Shown: positions 42,796 through 52,850, counted from the stretch's first letter. The stretch: 64,000 nt of DNA from Alsobacter soli (GCF_003004785.1 NZ_PVZS01000022.1:1-64000); one strand, 5' to 3'. Notes: a model not told the origin generated them from the sequence alone. Program-made: numbers and translations.

Positions 42796-42823
42796 TTGCG
42801 GTTTTTGAAAAACTGTTCCGCAA
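42796..42823. promoter_or_regulatory. Nested palindrome upstream of the FecR-barrel gene
   Basis: A perfect inner palindrome GTTTTTGAAAAAC (42801-42813) is flanked by TTGCG at 42796 and CGCAA at 42819. The AT-rich core stands out from the surrounding GC-rich DNA. Likely a regulator site; some 75-100 bases upstream of the FecR-barrel start. Confidence 0.45.
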
Positions 42824-43082
42824 CCTTGCCTTTAACCTTGTGCACTCTTCTTACTGCGCGTCCCACGGTCAAGAACGCTGCCGTGAGTTGCCGTCATTAG
42901 AGGACATGCGTGTTCAATCCGTCACGCTTGGATCAGCATGTGCGCCAGCGCACATCGCGGATCTTCTCATACGGATTCGCGCCAAGCTTGCTCCACCGCG
43001 CTGCCCAGAGTATGAGACGCCGCAACGGGCCGGACGCGATGCGCGATGCCGGCCCCTGACTTTTCCAACATCGCGGATCGAC

Positions 43083-44399
43083 ATGACGGCCCAGCCCCGT
43101 ATCTCCTTCGTCTCGCTCGGCTGCCCGAAGGCGCTGGTGGACAGCGAGCGGATCATCACGCAGCTGCGGGCCGAAGGTTATGAGCTGGTGAAGTCCCACC
43201 AGGGCGCCGACGCCGTGATCGTGAACACTTGCGGCTTCCTGGACAGTGCGAAGGCGGAGTCGCTCGCCAACATCGGCGAGGCGCTCAAGGAGAACGGCAA
43301 GGTCATCGTCACCGGCTGCATGGGCGCCGAGCCGGAGCAGATCCGCGCGACGCATCCTGGCGTGCTCGCCATCACCGGGCCGCAGGCCTACGAGAGCGTG
43401 CTGAGCGCCGTCCACGAGGCCGTGCCGCCGGCGCACGACCCGTTTCTCGACCTTGTCCCGCCGCAGGGCGTCAAGCTCACGCCGCGGCACTACGCGTACC
43501 TGAAGATCTCAGAAGGCTGCAACAACCGCTGCACCTTCTGCATCATCCCGAAGCTGCGCGGCGATCTCATTTCGCGACCGGCCGGCGAGGTCCTGCGCGA
43601 GGCCGAGAAGCTGGTGAAAGCCGGCGTCAAGGAGCTGCTGGTCGTCTCCCAGGACACCTCGGCCTACGGGGTGGACGTGAAGTACGCCACGAGCCCCTGG
43701 CAGGACCGGGAGGTGCGCACGCGCTTCTATGACCTCTCCAAGGAGCTGGGCGAGCTCGGCGCCTGGGTGCGCCTCCATTACGTGTACCCCTACCCGCACG
43801 TGGACGAGGTGATCCCGCTGATGGCGGAGGGCAAGGTGCTGCCCTACCTCGACATCCCTTTCCAGCATGCTTCCCCTACCGTGCTGAAAGCGATGCGTCG
43901 CCCCGGAAACCAGGAAAAGACCCTGGACCGCATCCGCTCCTGGCGGGAGGTCTGCCCGGACCTGGCGATCCGGTCCACCTTCATCGTGGGCTTCCCGGGC
44001 GAGACGGACGAGGATTTCGAGCAGCTGCTCGCTTTCCTGGACGAGGCTAGGCTCGAGCGCGTCGGCTGCTTCAAGTACGAGGCGGTAACGGGCGCAAAGG
44101 CCAACGAGTTGGGGCTTCCTGTCGTGCCCGAAGAGGTCAAGCAGCAGCGCTGGGACCGCTTCATGGCCCGGCAGCAGGCGATCAGCGCCAAGCGCCTCGC
44201 CTCGCGCGTGGGCCGGCGCATCAAGGTCATCATCGACGAGCCCGGACCGACGGTGTCGAAGGGACGCTCGCAGTGGGATGCGCCGGAGATCGACGGCTCC
44301 GTCTTTGTGGGGAGCCGCCGGCCTCTGCGGGCCGGTGATATCGTGACCGTGAAGATCGAAAGGGCAGACGCCTACGACCTGCACGGCGTCGCGGTGTAG
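43083..44399 (+). CDS. rimO: Ribosomal protein S12 methylthiotransferase RimO
   Basis: A 438-residue radical-SAM enzyme that adds a methylthio group to the conserved Asp of ribosomal protein S12. The three N-terminal Cys of the auxiliary cluster are in [18 protein letters not shown] and TGCMGAEP; the radical-SAM CxxxCxxC is CNNRCTFC near residue 150; the C-terminal TRAM domain ends about residue 438. Start ATG 43083 gives [16 protein letters not shown], as expected. Presence of [12 protein letters not shown] rather than the MiaB version supports RimO. Confidence 0.96.
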   Translation: MTAQPRISFVSLGCPKALVDSERIITQLRAEGYELVKSHQGADAVIVNTCGFLDSAKAESLANIGEALKENGKVIVTGCMGAEPEQIRATHPGVLAITGPQAYESVLSAVHEAVPPAHDPFLDLVPPQGVKLTPRHYAYLKISEGCNNRCTFCIIPKLRGDLISRPAGEVLREAEKLVKAGVKELLVVSQDTSAYGVDVKYATSPWQDREVRTRFYDLSKELGELGAWVRLHYVYPYPHVDEVIPLMAEGKVLPYLDIPFQHASPTVLKAMRRPGNQEKTLDRIRSWREVCPDLAIRSTFIVGFPGETDEDFEQLLAFLDEARLERVGCFKYEAVTGAKANELGLPVVPEEVKQQRWDRFMARQQAISAKRLASRVGRRIKVIIDEPGPTVSKGRSQWDAPEIDGSVFVGSRRPLRAGDIVTVKIERADAYDLHGVAV

Positions 44400-44408
44400 C
44401 TGGATGGG

Positions 44409-45137
44409 ATGGTCGCGCCGGAGATCCTAGCCAGGCTGAAGGCTCACGAGGTGACCGTGCATCGCACGGCGCAGCTGAGCGGCTATGGCCGCTTCGAGCG
44501 CAAGGTCGTCCTGTACAATTCGGTGTCGGCGCGGGACTGCTCCTTCGGAGCTTACAGCTACGTCGCGCCATGGGCTCACCTGCTGTTCGTCGACGTCGAT
44601 CGCTATTGCAGCATCGGCGACCACGTGACCATCGGCGGATCGGTGCACCCCTTGGATGCCGTATCGACCTCGCCGGCCTTTTATGACCGCCGGCTCTTCG
44701 GTCCTCAGGCCTGGGCGCCGCCCGCCTTCGATCGGCGCGGAAAGCGGGTTCGGATCGGCCCCGATGTCTGGCTCGGCGCCCATGCCCTTGTGCGAGATGG
44801 GGTCACCATCGGGCCGGGAGCCGTGATCGGCGCGGGCTCGGTCGTGACGAAAGACGTCGAGCCCTTCGCGATCGCGGTTGGAAATCCAGCAAAAGTTATC
44901 CGGTCCCGGTTCCCCGAACGATTGTGCGACGCGTTGCTCATCCTCGCTTGGTGGAACTACGACTGGCCCAGCTGCGAAGCGGCGGGCGAGATCGATTGGG
45001 GGAGGCTCGATGAGGCCGTTCCCCGCATGGAGAGTCTGATCGCGTCGGGGGCAGTGAATGTGATCGACGCCGCCGTGGTCGATGCCGGCTCCGCAGCAGC
45101 AGAAACAGGGCGCTCCACCGCCCGGCCGGAGACGTAA
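44409..45137 (+). CDS. CatB-type hexapeptide-repeat acyltransferase
   Basis: A 242-residue left-handed beta-helix protein. Hexapeptide repeats run through residues 15-160 ([16 protein letters not shown], then [20 protein letters not shown] and [12 protein letters not shown]); His in SVHPLDA is the likely catalytic base. The final [14 protein letters not shown] is typical of xenobiotic/CatB-related O-acetyltransferases. The acceptor is unknown: it may modify a polysaccharide or small molecule. It begins 9 bases after rimO and is probably co-transcribed. Confidence 0.85.
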   Translation: MVAPEILARLKAHEVTVHRTAQLSGYGRFERKVVLYNSVSARDCSFGAYSYVAPWAHLLFVDVDRYCSIGDHVTIGGSVHPLDAVSTSPAFYDRRLFGPQAWAPPAFDRRGKRVRIGPDVWLGAHALVRDGVTIGPGAVIGAGSVVTKDVEPFAIAVGNPAKVIRSRFPERLCDALLILAWWNYDWPSCEAAGEIDWGRLDEAVPRMESLIASGAVNVIDAAVVDAGSAAAETGRSTARPET

Positions 45138-45144
45138 ACGAAAA

Positions 45145-45164
45145 GGGCGGCCTTCCGGCCGCCC
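45145..45164. terminator. Intrinsic terminator between convergent genes
   Basis: GGGCGGCC-TTCC-GGCCGCCC is a perfect 8-base stem. Read leftward it is followed by TTTTCG, so it terminates the BMP operon; read rightward it may also end the acyltransferase message. Confidence 0.8.
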
Positions 45165-45189
45165 CGTCCCTGCAGGCAAGACCCGCAGA

Positions 45190-46260
45190 TCACTTCGGCA
45201 GCTTGTCGTCGATGCCCTTCACGTAGAAGTTCATCCCGAGAACCTGCTCATCGGACAGAGCGCCATTGCCCTTGCACGGGACTTCCTTGCCCTCCTGGTC
45301 GTAGACCGGGCACTTGAAGGGGTTCAGCTTGCCGGACTTGATGGCCTGCTCCGTGTCCTCGGCCATCTTCTTCACGTCGTCAGGCATGTTGGTGAACGGC
45401 GCCATGTTCACCATGTTGGCGGCGAAACCGCCCCAGGTGTCCTCGGACTTCCACTTGCCGTCCAGCACGAGCTTCGTGCGGGCGATGTAGTAGTCGTCCC
45501 AGTGATCGACGATGGAGGTGAGGATCGACTTGGGCGCAAAGCGGATCATGTCCGAAGCCTGGCCGAAGGCGAGCTTGCCGCGCGCCTCGGCCTGCTGGAG
45601 CGGAGCCGGGCTATCGGTGTGCTGGGTGATGATGTCCGCGCCCTGGTCGAGCAACGCCTTGGCGGCGTCGGCCTCCTTGCCGGGGTCGAACCAGGTGTTG
45701 GCCCAGACGATCTTCACCTTGATGTTCGGGTTCACCGACTGCGCGCCGAGCATGAAGGAGTTGATGCCCGACACGACCTCCGGGATGGGGAAGGACGCCA
45801 CGTAGCCGATGACGTTCGACTTCGTCATCTTGCCGGCGATCACGCCCTGGACGTAGCGGCCCTCGTGGAACTTGGCCGAATAGGTCGCGACGTTCTTGTC
45901 GCGCTTGTAGCCCGTGGCGTGCTCGAAAAAGACGTTCGGGTACTTCTTGGCGACCTTGAGGGTCGGCTCCATGAAGCCGAACGAGGTCGTGAAGATGAGC
46001 TTGTGGCCGGTGCGGGCGAGTTGCTCGATGGCGCGCTCGGAGTCCGCCTCCGGCACGTTCTCCAGGTAGGTCGTCTCGACCTTCTCGCCCAGCGCCTTCT
46101 CGAGCGCGAGCCGGCCCTGGTTGTGCTGATAGCTGTAGCCGAAATCGCCGATCGGGCCGACATACACGAAGCCGACCTTGAGCTTGTCCGCGGCTGCCGC
46201 CGGCGCGGCCAGACCCGCCACGATCGCCAGCGCGCCAGCGATCTTGAGCACTGTCTTCAT
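45190..46260 (-). CDS. BMP-family ABC transporter substrate-binding protein
   Basis: A 356-residue periplasmic protein with a standard signal peptide (MKTVLKIAGALAIVAGLAAP, cleaved after AAA) and no lipobox Cys. The BMP/PnrA fold motifs GFVYVGPIGDFGYSYQHNQG and FATSFG-like TTSFGFMEPT are present; Phe, Asp and Trp residues that stack on nucleoside bases in relatives lie near residues 40, 125 and 205. Known ligands are purine nucleosides, with some rhizobial copies for other heterocycles. It is the last gene of its operon, 131 bases after the second permease, so it may also have its own promoter. Confidence 0.9.
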   Translation of the reverse strand: MKTVLKIAGALAIVAGLAAPAAAADKLKVGFVYVGPIGDFGYSYQHNQGRLALEKALGEKVETTYLENVPEADSERAIEQLARTGHKLIFTTSFGFMEPTLKVAKKYPNVFFEHATGYKRDKNVATYSAKFHEGRYVQGVIAGKMTKSNVIGYVASFPIPEVVSGINSFMLGAQSVNPNIKVKIVWANTWFDPGKEADAAKALLDQGADIITQHTDSPAPLQQAEARGKLAFGQASDMIRFAPKSILTSIVDHWDDYYIARTKLVLDGKWKSEDTWGGFAANMVNMAPFTNMPDDVKKMAEDTEQAIKSGKLNPFKCPVYDQEGKEVPCKGNGALSDEQVLGMNFYVKGIDDKLPK

Positions 46261-46391
46261 TCTCGTCTCCACTCCGGGACTATGACTTCGGGCGAGGCCA
46301 ATCCCGTCCCTGCCTCTCCCCAAAATACATCGCGCCGCATCGCACAAGCTGAAATCCGGCATCGATCGCCGCGCATTCTGCTTGTAGCAAA

Positions 46392-47309
46392 TCAGCGATC
46401 CGGCACGAAAGAGGTTCCCAGAGATCCAGGCGCAATCGCGGCCTTGCGCCGACCCAGCGACATCAGCACCAGCGCCACGATGGTCGCCACGTAGGGAAAG
46501 GCGGACATCACCTGGGACGGGAAGCCCAACGAAGCCGCCTGTGCATGCAGCTGCAGTACGGTCGCGCCGCCGAAGAGATAGGCTCCGAACAGCACGCGGA
46601 GCGGTTTCCAGGAGGCGAACACCACCAGGGCAAGGGCGATCCAGCCGCGGCCTGCCGTCATGCCCGGCGACCAAAACGGCGTGTAAACGAGCGAGAGATA
46701 GGCGCCGGCCAGGCCGGCGCAGGCCCCGCCGAACAGGATGGCCAGCAGGCGAACCTGGATCACCGGCAGGCCCAGGGCGTGGGCCGAGGTGTGGTTCTCC
46801 CCTACTGAGCGAAGCGTGAGGCCGGCCCGGCTGCGCGAGAGGAACCAGAGGATGCCTCCAGCCAGGGCGAGCGACAGGTAAACAAAGGGATCCTCGCCAA
46901 AGACGAGCCGGCCGACGGCAGGCAAGTCCGAAAGGCCCGGGATACGGATCGGCGGGATAGCTTCCCGGCCGGAGCCGACGAACCCGGCGCCGATCAGGCC
47001 TGAAAGCCCCAGACCCATGATGGTCAGGGCCAGGCCAGAGGCGACTTGGTTGGTGGCGAGGCCAAGCACCAGCAAGGCGAAGAGCGCCGACAGCGCCGCA
47101 CCGGCCGCGATCGCGGCCAGAACTCCGACCAGTGAGGAGCCGCTGAGCGTGGCGGCGGCGAAACCGCAGGAGGCTCCGACGGCCATCATGCCTTCCAGGC
47201 CGAGGTTCAGGACTCCGGCACGCTCGACCACGAGTTCGCCCAAGGCCGCGATCAGCAGCGGCGTCGCGGCCGTGACAACCGTGATGAGAACGGCCTGCCA
47301 GATGTCCAT
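46392..47309 (-). CDS. BMP/nucleoside-type ABC transporter permease (NupQ-like)
   Basis: A 305-residue membrane protein with about eight membrane segments, of the BPD_transp_2 (RbsC-like) type. The start MDIWQAVLITVVTAATPLLI and the ALGELVVERAGVLNLGLEGM motif mark the NupQ group. Two bases separate it from the upstream permease gene. Forms the transport channel with it. Confidence 0.9.
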   Translation of the reverse strand: MDIWQAVLITVVTAATPLLIAALGELVVERAGVLNLGLEGMMAVGASCGFAAATLSGSSLVGVLAAIAAGAALSALFALLVLGLATNQVASGLALTIMGLGLSGLIGAGFVGSGREAIPPIRIPGLSDLPAVGRLVFGEDPFVYLSLALAGGILWFLSRSRAGLTLRSVGENHTSAHALGLPVIQVRLLAILFGGACAGLAGAYLSLVYTPFWSPGMTAGRGWIALALVVFASWKPLRVLFGAYLFGGATVLQLHAQAASLGFPSQVMSAFPYVATIVALVLMSLGRRKAAIAPGSLGTSFVPDR

Positions 47310-47311
47310 TG

Positions 47312-48379
47312 TCAGGCCCTCGCCACGGTCACCAGGCGGACGCGGTAGGACACCAAAGCGTCAGCCGCGAGCACGCACATCAGCAGCACACCCTGAAACG
47401 CGCGCGTCAGATCCAGGGGCAGCTTCAGCGCAATCTGGGCGCTTTCTCCGCCGATCACCGTCAAAGCCACCACGAGCGCGCCGAATATCATGCCGAGCGG
47501 ATGCAATCGGCCAAGAAAAGCGACCGTGATCGCCGTGAAGCCATAGCCGGAGGAGATGCCGGGCTTGAGCTGCCCGATCTGGCCCAGCACTTCGACAATG
47601 CCCGCGAGCCCCGCGGCGGCGCCCGAGATCGCGAAAGCCGCGATCACCATCCGGTTCGCGCTGAAGCCCGCAAATCGCGCGGCCTTGGGGGCTTCGCCCG
47701 CCACACGCACGCCGAAGCCGAACAGGGTGCGGCTGATCACAAACCAGGCCAGAAGCGCCAGCGCCGGGCCGACGAGGACGCCGGCATGCAGCCGGCCTCC
47801 TTCCGCGAGGTAAGGCAGCGTCGCGTCGAAATTGACGGTCTGGGGAAAATTGAATCCCTTCGGGTCTTTCCAGGGGCCCCGGACCAGATAGTCGAGCGTG
47901 AGATCGGCCACATAGACCAGCATCAGGCTCGTCAGGATTTCGCTGACGCCGAAGGCGACCCGCAGCAGGGCCGGGATCATGGCGTAGGCCAGGCCGCCCA
48001 GGGCGCCCAGGACCATCGCAGCAGGGATCACCCAGGCTCCGGCTTCGGTCCCTGCCGTATAGAGCGGCAGGATCCCGCCTACGAGCGCCCCTATGATGAA
48101 TTGCCCCTCCGCCCCGATGTTCCAGAGACTTGCCCGGAAGCAGAAGGACAGGCCGACCGCGATGATGAGCAGCGGCGTGGCCTTCACGGCCATCTCCTGA
48201 AGACCCCAGTCCTCAGAGAGGGTGTCGACGAAATAGACCTGGAAGGCTGCGAGCGGCGAGCGGCCCATCAGGGCGACGACGAGACCGCCGATCAGGATGG
48301 CGGCGACCACGGCGGCCACCGGCGCCAAAGCCCGGGCCCAGGGCGAAACGTCCCCACGCGGGACGAGTTCAAGCCGCAT
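47312..48379 (-). CDS. BMP/nucleoside-type ABC transporter permease (NupP-like)
   Basis: A 355-residue permease with eight to ten membrane segments. The KATPLLIIAVGLSFCFRASL and WNIGAEGQFIIGAL stretch is typical of the NupP group. Its ATG lies 11 bases inside the end of the ATPase gene, so the pair is translationally coupled. Confidence 0.9.
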   Translation of the reverse strand: MRLELVPRGDVSPWARALAPVAAVVAAILIGGLVVALMGRSPLAAFQVYFVDTLSEDWGLQEMAVKATPLLIIAVGLSFCFRASLWNIGAEGQFIIGALVGGILPLYTAGTEAGAWVIPAAMVLGALGGLAYAMIPALLRVAFGVSEILTSLMLVYVADLTLDYLVRGPWKDPKGFNFPQTVNFDATLPYLAEGGRLHAGVLVGPALALLAWFVISRTLFGFGVRVAGEAPKAARFAGFSANRMVIAAFAISGAAAGLAGIVEVLGQIGQLKPGISSGYGFTAITVAFLGRLHPLGMIFGALVVALTVIGGESAQIALKLPLDLTRAFQGVLLMCVLAADALVSYRVRLVTVARA

Positions 48380-49925
48380 GGGGGTGTTCCTCGGCGCTTC
48401 CAGCCATCAGGAGGCCAATCTTCTCGCGATCGATCTCGCGCGCGGGATGCGTCGCGGACAGGCGTCCGTCATGGATCACCGCGATGCGGTCCGCAATGGC
48501 GAAGATCTCGTCCAGATCCTGGCTGATGACCACCACCGCCGCGCCACGGGCGGCGAGATCCACCAACGCCTGGCGGATCGTCGCGGCGGCGCCGGCGTCC
48601 ACGCCCCAGGTCGGCTGGTTAACGACCAGCACGCCCGGTTCGCGCAGGATCTCGCGGCCGACCACGAACTTCTGAAGATTGCCGCCGGACAACGTGCCTG
48701 CTGGCGGATCGGCGCGTCCCTTGCGCACGTCGAACACGCGGATGACCTCGGCGGCGACCGCCGCGGCGGCGCGGGAGTCGATCAGGCCGCCTTTGGCGAC
48801 GCCTCCCGTCGCATGGCGGGACAGGACCACGTTTTCGGACAGGGTCAGGTTGGGCGCGGCCGCGTGGCCGTTGCGCTCTTCAGGAACGAAAGCGGCCTGC
48901 CGGCGCCGGCGGGCGTCGATGTCCTCGCGGCCAACGGGCCGCCCGTCGATGACCACCGCGTCGGGCCCCTCGGCCAGGCGCTCGCCGGACATGGCGGCGA
49001 AGAGTTCAGCCTGGCCGTTGCCGGCCACGCCCGCGACGCCGACGATCTCCCCGCCCCGCACCGCCAGATCAACGCCGCGCAGCGGCACGCCATGCACGTC
49101 CTCTGGCGCCAGGGACAGCTGTCGAAGCTCGAATCGCACGGGCCCGAGTTGGTGAGCCGGTGCGGCCCGCACTTCGGTGACCTCCGAACCCACCATGAGG
49201 CTCGCCAAGCGACGGACGCTTTCCACCCGCGGGTCGCAGGCCGCCACCACCTTGCCGGCCCGCATGACCGTGGCCCCCGTGCAGAGCCGCTTCACCTCTT
49301 CCAGGCGGTGGGTGATGTAGAGGAGCCCGCATCCGGTGGATGCGAGCTTCTCGAGCGTCAGGAAAAGGGTATCGGCCTCCTGGGGCGTGAGCACCGAAGT
49401 GGGTTCGTCCAGGATCAGCAGCTTCGGCTCTCGCAGGAGCGCCCGAACGATCTCGATTCGCTGCCGCTCGCCCGCGGACAGCGTCCAGACGGGACGTTCC
49501 GGCTCCAGGGCGAGGCCGTAGCGCTGCCCGACCTCGCCGATCCGGCGTGCCACGCTGCGCCTGCTCTCGCTGCGCGGCAGAGCGACGGCGATGTTCTCGG
49601 CGACGGTGAGATTATCGAAGAGCGAGAAGTGCTGGAACACCATTCCGATGCCCAGCCGCCCGGCGTCCTCCGGGCTCGACAGGGTGATGGGGCGCCCCTG
49701 CCAGCGGATCTCGCCCTCATTGGGTTGAAGCAGGCCGAAGAGGATCTTCACCAGCGTCGACTTGCCGGCGCCGTTCTCGCCGAGGAGGGCATGGATCTCT
49801 CCGGCGCGGATGTCGAGGTCGACGCCGTCGTTGGCGGTCAGTTCTCCGAACCGCTTGACGATGCCGCGCAGGCTCACGAGCGGCGGCGCGCCGGCCTGCC
49901 CCTGCGGGTCCAAACTCCGTGCCAT
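48369..49925 (-). CDS. BMP/nucleoside-type ABC transporter double ATPase (NupO-like)
   Basis: A 518-residue protein of two fused ATPase domains, as in RbsA and NupO. The first half has Walker A GENGAGKSTLV, signature LSAGERQR and Walker B LLILDEP. The second half is degenerate in its Walker A (VAGNGQAELF), the usual state in this group, with signature TLSGGNLQK. First gene of the operon ATPase-NupP-NupQ-BMP. Confidence 0.92.
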   Translation of the reverse strand: MARSLDPQGQAGAPPLVSLRGIVKRFGELTANDGVDLDIRAGEIHALLGENGAGKSTLVKILFGLLQPNEGEIRWQGRPITLSSPEDAGRLGIGMVFQHFSLFDNLTVAENIAVALPRSESRRSVARRIGEVGQRYGLALEPERPVWTLSAGERQRIEIVRALLREPKLLILDEPTSVLTPQEADTLFLTLEKLASTGCGLLYITHRLEEVKRLCTGATVMRAGKVVAACDPRVESVRRLASLMVGSEVTEVRAAPAHQLGPVRFELRQLSLAPEDVHGVPLRGVDLAVRGGEIVGVAGVAGNGQAELFAAMSGERLAEGPDAVVIDGRPVGREDIDARRRRQAAFVPEERNGHAAAPNLTLSENVVLSRHATGGVAKGGLIDSRAAAAVAAEVIRVFDVRKGRADPPAGTLSGGNLQKFVVGREILREPGVLVVNQPTWGVDAGAAATIRQALVDLAARGAAVVVISQDLDEIFAIADRIAVIHDGRLSATHPAREIDREKIGLLMAGSAEEHPHAA

Positions 49926-50002
49926 GAACTTCCTCGCCCAGCCCTGAGGCCGTCATGCAGAATGGGCGCCACGATGCATCGGCGTGGCGCCCAGCGCCAG
50001 CC

Positions 50003-50974
50003 TCAGGGGGTGAGGACGATGGATCCCGTCGTCTCGCGGCCCTCCAGCGCGCGGTGGGCCTCGGCGGCGTCCGCGAGCTTGAATGTCCGGGTGACCGGGA
50101 TTTTTACGGCGCCGGAGCCCACGACCGCGAAGAGGTCTTCGCACATGGTCAGCAGGTCGGATCGCTTCGCGATGTAGGTGAACAGCGTGGGGCGGGTGGC
50201 GAAGAGCGAACCCTTCTGGCCCAGGATCCCGATGTTGAACGCCTCGATGGGCCCCGACGCGCTTCCGAAGCTCACGAACATGCCGAGCGGGCGCAGGCAA
50301 TCGAGCGAGCCCGGAAACGTCGCCTTGCCGACGCCGTCGTAGACCACCTGACACTTCTCGCCCTTCGTGATCTCTGCCACGCGGGCCACGAAGTCCTCCT
50401 CGCGGTAGAGGATGGTGTGGTGGCAGCCGTTCTGCCGGGCGAGTTCGGCCTTGTCGGCGCTGCCCACCGTACCGATGACGGTCGCGCCGAGGTGATTGGC
50501 CCACTGGCTGGCGATCACGCCGACGCCCCCGGCCGCCGCGTGGATCAGGACCGTGTCGCCGTTCTGCACCCTGTAGGTCCGGCGCAGCAGATATTGGGCC
50601 GTGAGGCCCTTCAGCATCATGCCGGCGGCCGTCTCGTAGTCGATTGCGTCGGGCAGCTTGACCAGGACCTTCTCGGGAACGTTGCGCTCTTCCGCATAGC
50701 CGCCGTAACGCGCCACGTAGGCGACGCGGTCGCCCTTGCGGAACTCCGTCACGCCCTCGCCCACCGCGACCACGTCGCCCGAGGCCTCGCTGCCCGGAAT
50801 GATGGGCAAGGGAGCCGGGTAGAGGCCCGTACGGTCATAGACGTCGAGGAAGTTGAGGCCCACCGCCCGGTGCTTCACCCGCACCTCGCCCGCGGCCGGA
50901 TGCGGAAGCTCCACATCCTCATAGGTCAGCGCTTCCGGACCGCCAACCTTGTGCACCCTGACCGCCTTCACCAT
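50003..50974 (-). CDS. NADPH:quinone oxidoreductase (zeta-crystallin type)
   Basis: A 323-residue medium-chain dehydrogenase without the zinc ligands: MVKAVRVHKVGGPEALTYED start, catalytic-domain DRTGLYPAPLPIIPGSEASG, and the Rossmann motif HAAAGGVGVIASQWA. It reduces quinones by one or two electrons with NADPH and may protect against oxidative stress. The start at 50974 matches the family; the longer frame upstream is a shadow of the SulP gene. Divergent from that gene with a palindrome between. Confidence 0.9.
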   Translation of the reverse strand: MVKAVRVHKVGGPEALTYEDVELPHPAAGEVRVKHRAVGLNFLDVYDRTGLYPAPLPIIPGSEASGDVVAVGEGVTEFRKGDRVAYVARYGGYAEERNVPEKVLVKLPDAIDYETAAGMMLKGLTAQYLLRRTYRVQNGDTVLIHAAAGGVGVIASQWANHLGATVIGTVGSADKAELARQNGCHHTILYREEDFVARVAEITKGEKCQVVYDGVGKATFPGSLDCLRPLGMFVSFGSASGPIEAFNIGILGQKGSLFATRPTLFTYIAKRSDLLTMCEDLFAVVGSGAVKIPVTRTFKLADAAEAHRALEGRETTGSIVLTP

Positions 50975-51065
50975 TCGAACCCCCTGGGCTGAAGTTTTCG
51001 GCATCTTACGGAGATGCCCTGACTCGGCAACTGCCTCCAAATCTGGCAAGGTGCATTCCACATAC

Positions 51066-51086
51066 GCGCCATGTACATTTTGGCGC
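51066..51086. promoter_or_regulatory. Palindrome between divergent quinone oxidoreductase and SulP genes
   Basis: GCGCCA and TGGCGC form perfect 6-base arms around nine bases that include the inner palindrome TGTACA. It lies about 45 bases before the SulP ATG and 92 before the oxidoreductase start, a good place for a shared operator. Confidence 0.5.
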
Positions 51087-51131
51087 CGCCGCCGACGGCG
51101 TTCGCCGGTCCCCATCGGTGTGTTCCCCATC

Positions 51132-52841
51132 ATGCGCCCAGAGGCTTCCAGCCGCCGCCAGCCCACCTTTGCTGAGCTTTTCACTCCGAAACTCGTGACC
51201 GTGCTGCGGGAAGGATACCGCTTCCCGGACTTCAAGGCCGACGCCGTCGCGGGCATCACGGTCGCGATGGTGGCCCTGCCGCTCTCGATGGCGATCGCCA
51301 AGGCCAGCGGCACGACGCCGGACCGCGGACTGTTCACCGCCATCGTCGGCGGATTCCTGATCTCCCTGCTCGGCGGCAGCCGCTTCCAGATCGGTGGCCC
51401 GGCCGGCGCCTTCATCGTGGTGGTGGCGGCCAGCATCGAGCAGAGGGGTTTCGACGGCTTTCTGCTTTCGGCGATCATGGCCGGGGTGCTGCTGGCCGCC
51501 ATGGGCCTGCTGAGGCTCGGAACCTACATCAAGTACATCCCACACCCCGTGACCGTGGGCTTCACCAGCGGAATCGCGGTGATCATCTTCGCAAGCCAGA
51601 TCACGGACCTGCTCGGCCTCACCCTGCCCGGGCGAGAACCCGCCGCGCTTGTCCCCAAGCTGGAGGCGATCTGGGGATCGCTGGCCACGGTGACGCCCGC
51701 GGCCGTGCTCGTCGCCGGCTTCTCGGTGGTCCTGATCCTCGGACTGAGGCGCACCCGCCCGCACTGGCCAGGGCTGTTGATCGCCATCGCCCTCGCGTCG
51801 CTTCTCTCGGTGCTGCTCGCCAGGCTTGGCTACCCGGTGGCCACGATCGGCTCGAAGTTCGGCGGGATCCCCAGCACGCTGCCTGCCCCGTCGCTTCCTG
51901 CGCTTTCCGCCGACAGCATCGCTGCGGCCTTCCCGGACGCGGTCACGTTCGCGCTGCTGGGGGGAATCGAGTCCCTCCTCTCCGCCGTGGTCGCCGACGG
52001 GATGAGCGGCCGGCGCCATCGCTCCAACTGCGAGTTGGTCGCCCAGGGCGTCGCCAACATCGCTTCCGCGATCTTCGGCGGCATCTGCGCGACGGGCACC
52101 ATCGCACGCACGGCCACGAATGTGCGGGCCGGGGCGCGGGGGCCCGTGTCGGGCATGCTGCACGCCGTATTCCTGCTGGTCCTGATGCTCGTCGCGGCGC
52201 CGTTGGCGTCCTACGTGCCCCTGGCCGCGCTCGCAGCCGTCCTGGCGGTGGTGTCCTGGAACATGGCTGAAAAGGCGGAGTTCGCTGCGATCCTGCGGAA
52301 TTCCCGGGGCGACGCCCTCGTGCTGCTCTCCACGTTCCTGCTCACCATCTTCCGTGACCTGTCGGAAGGCATCGCCGTAGGCGTCGTGCTTGGCGCGATC
52401 ATGTTCATGCACCGCATGGCCGAAATCGTGGAAATCGACACCGGCGCCAGGCTGATCGAAAGCGACGAGGCGGATGCGGCCGGCGCGCGCGGCCGGTACC
52501 GGGCCGAGACGGAAGAGGATTTCCTGGTCTACCGGCTCTCGGGGCCCTTCTTCTTCGGAGCCGCCGCCGAGGTTGCGGCGGTGCTGGACCGCATCGGCCA
52601 GACCCCGAAGGTGTTCGTGCTCGACCTCACGCGCGTGCCGTTCGCCGACGCCACGGCTGGAAAGTCGCTCAAGAGCTTCGCCGAGAAGGCTGTGCGTGGC
52701 GGGTCGCGCGTGTACGCGGTCGGCGCTTCGCCAGCCGTGCGCCGCGCCCTCATCGAGAACGGCGCGCGCCCGCCGCTCATCGACTACGCGGCCACCCTCG
52801 AGGACGCGCGAGAGCAGAGCCTGACTGCCCTCGCGGCGTGA
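51132..52841 (+). CDS. SulP-family anion transporter with STAS domain
   Basis: A 569-residue inner-membrane protein with about 12 membrane segments and a C-terminal STAS domain (about 455-565). The YRFPDFKADAVAGITVAMVA start and the following PLSMAIAKASG are SulP signatures. Family members carry sulfate, bicarbonate or dicarboxylates; the ligand is not visible. The STAS Ser/Thr site region is DATAGKSLKSF. ATG 51132 was chosen because it precedes the first conserved region; the longer frame covers the divergent promoter. It converges with terC. Confidence 0.88.
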   Translation: MRPEASSRRQPTFAELFTPKLVTVLREGYRFPDFKADAVAGITVAMVALPLSMAIAKASGTTPDRGLFTAIVGGFLISLLGGSRFQIGGPAGAFIVVVAASIEQRGFDGFLLSAIMAGVLLAAMGLLRLGTYIKYIPHPVTVGFTSGIAVIIFASQITDLLGLTLPGREPAALVPKLEAIWGSLATVTPAAVLVAGFSVVLILGLRRTRPHWPGLLIAIALASLLSVLLARLGYPVATIGSKFGGIPSTLPAPSLPALSADSIAAAFPDAVTFALLGGIESLLSAVVADGMSGRRHRSNCELVAQGVANIASAIFGGICATGTIARTATNVRAGARGPVSGMLHAVFLLVLMLVAAPLASYVPLAALAAVLAVVSWNMAEKAEFAAILRNSRGDALVLLSTFLLTIFRDLSEGIAVGVVLGAIMFMHRMAEIVEIDTGARLIESDEADAAGARGRYRAETEEDFLVYRLSGPFFFGAAAEVAAVLDRIGQTPKVFVLDLTRVPFADATAGKSLKSFAEKAVRGGSRVYAVGASPAVRRALIENGARPPLIDYAATLEDAREQSLTALAA

Positions 52842-52850
52842 GGGCGCGCG

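Larger units (their letters stand above)
42724..43082. other. Divergent promoter region of the FecR-barrel gene and rimO
   Basis: About 360 bases holding promoters in both directions, with two strong palindromes (listed separately). The frame of rimO stays open upstream to 42840, but the standard RimO N-terminus starts at 43083 and this extension has no ribosome site, so I treat it as non-coding. Confidence 0.55.

Noticed and set aside
42840-43082. Upstream extension of rimO
   Set aside because: Open frame but no ribosome site; RimO proteins begin right at the [16 protein letters not shown] position, and the stretch serves as promoter.
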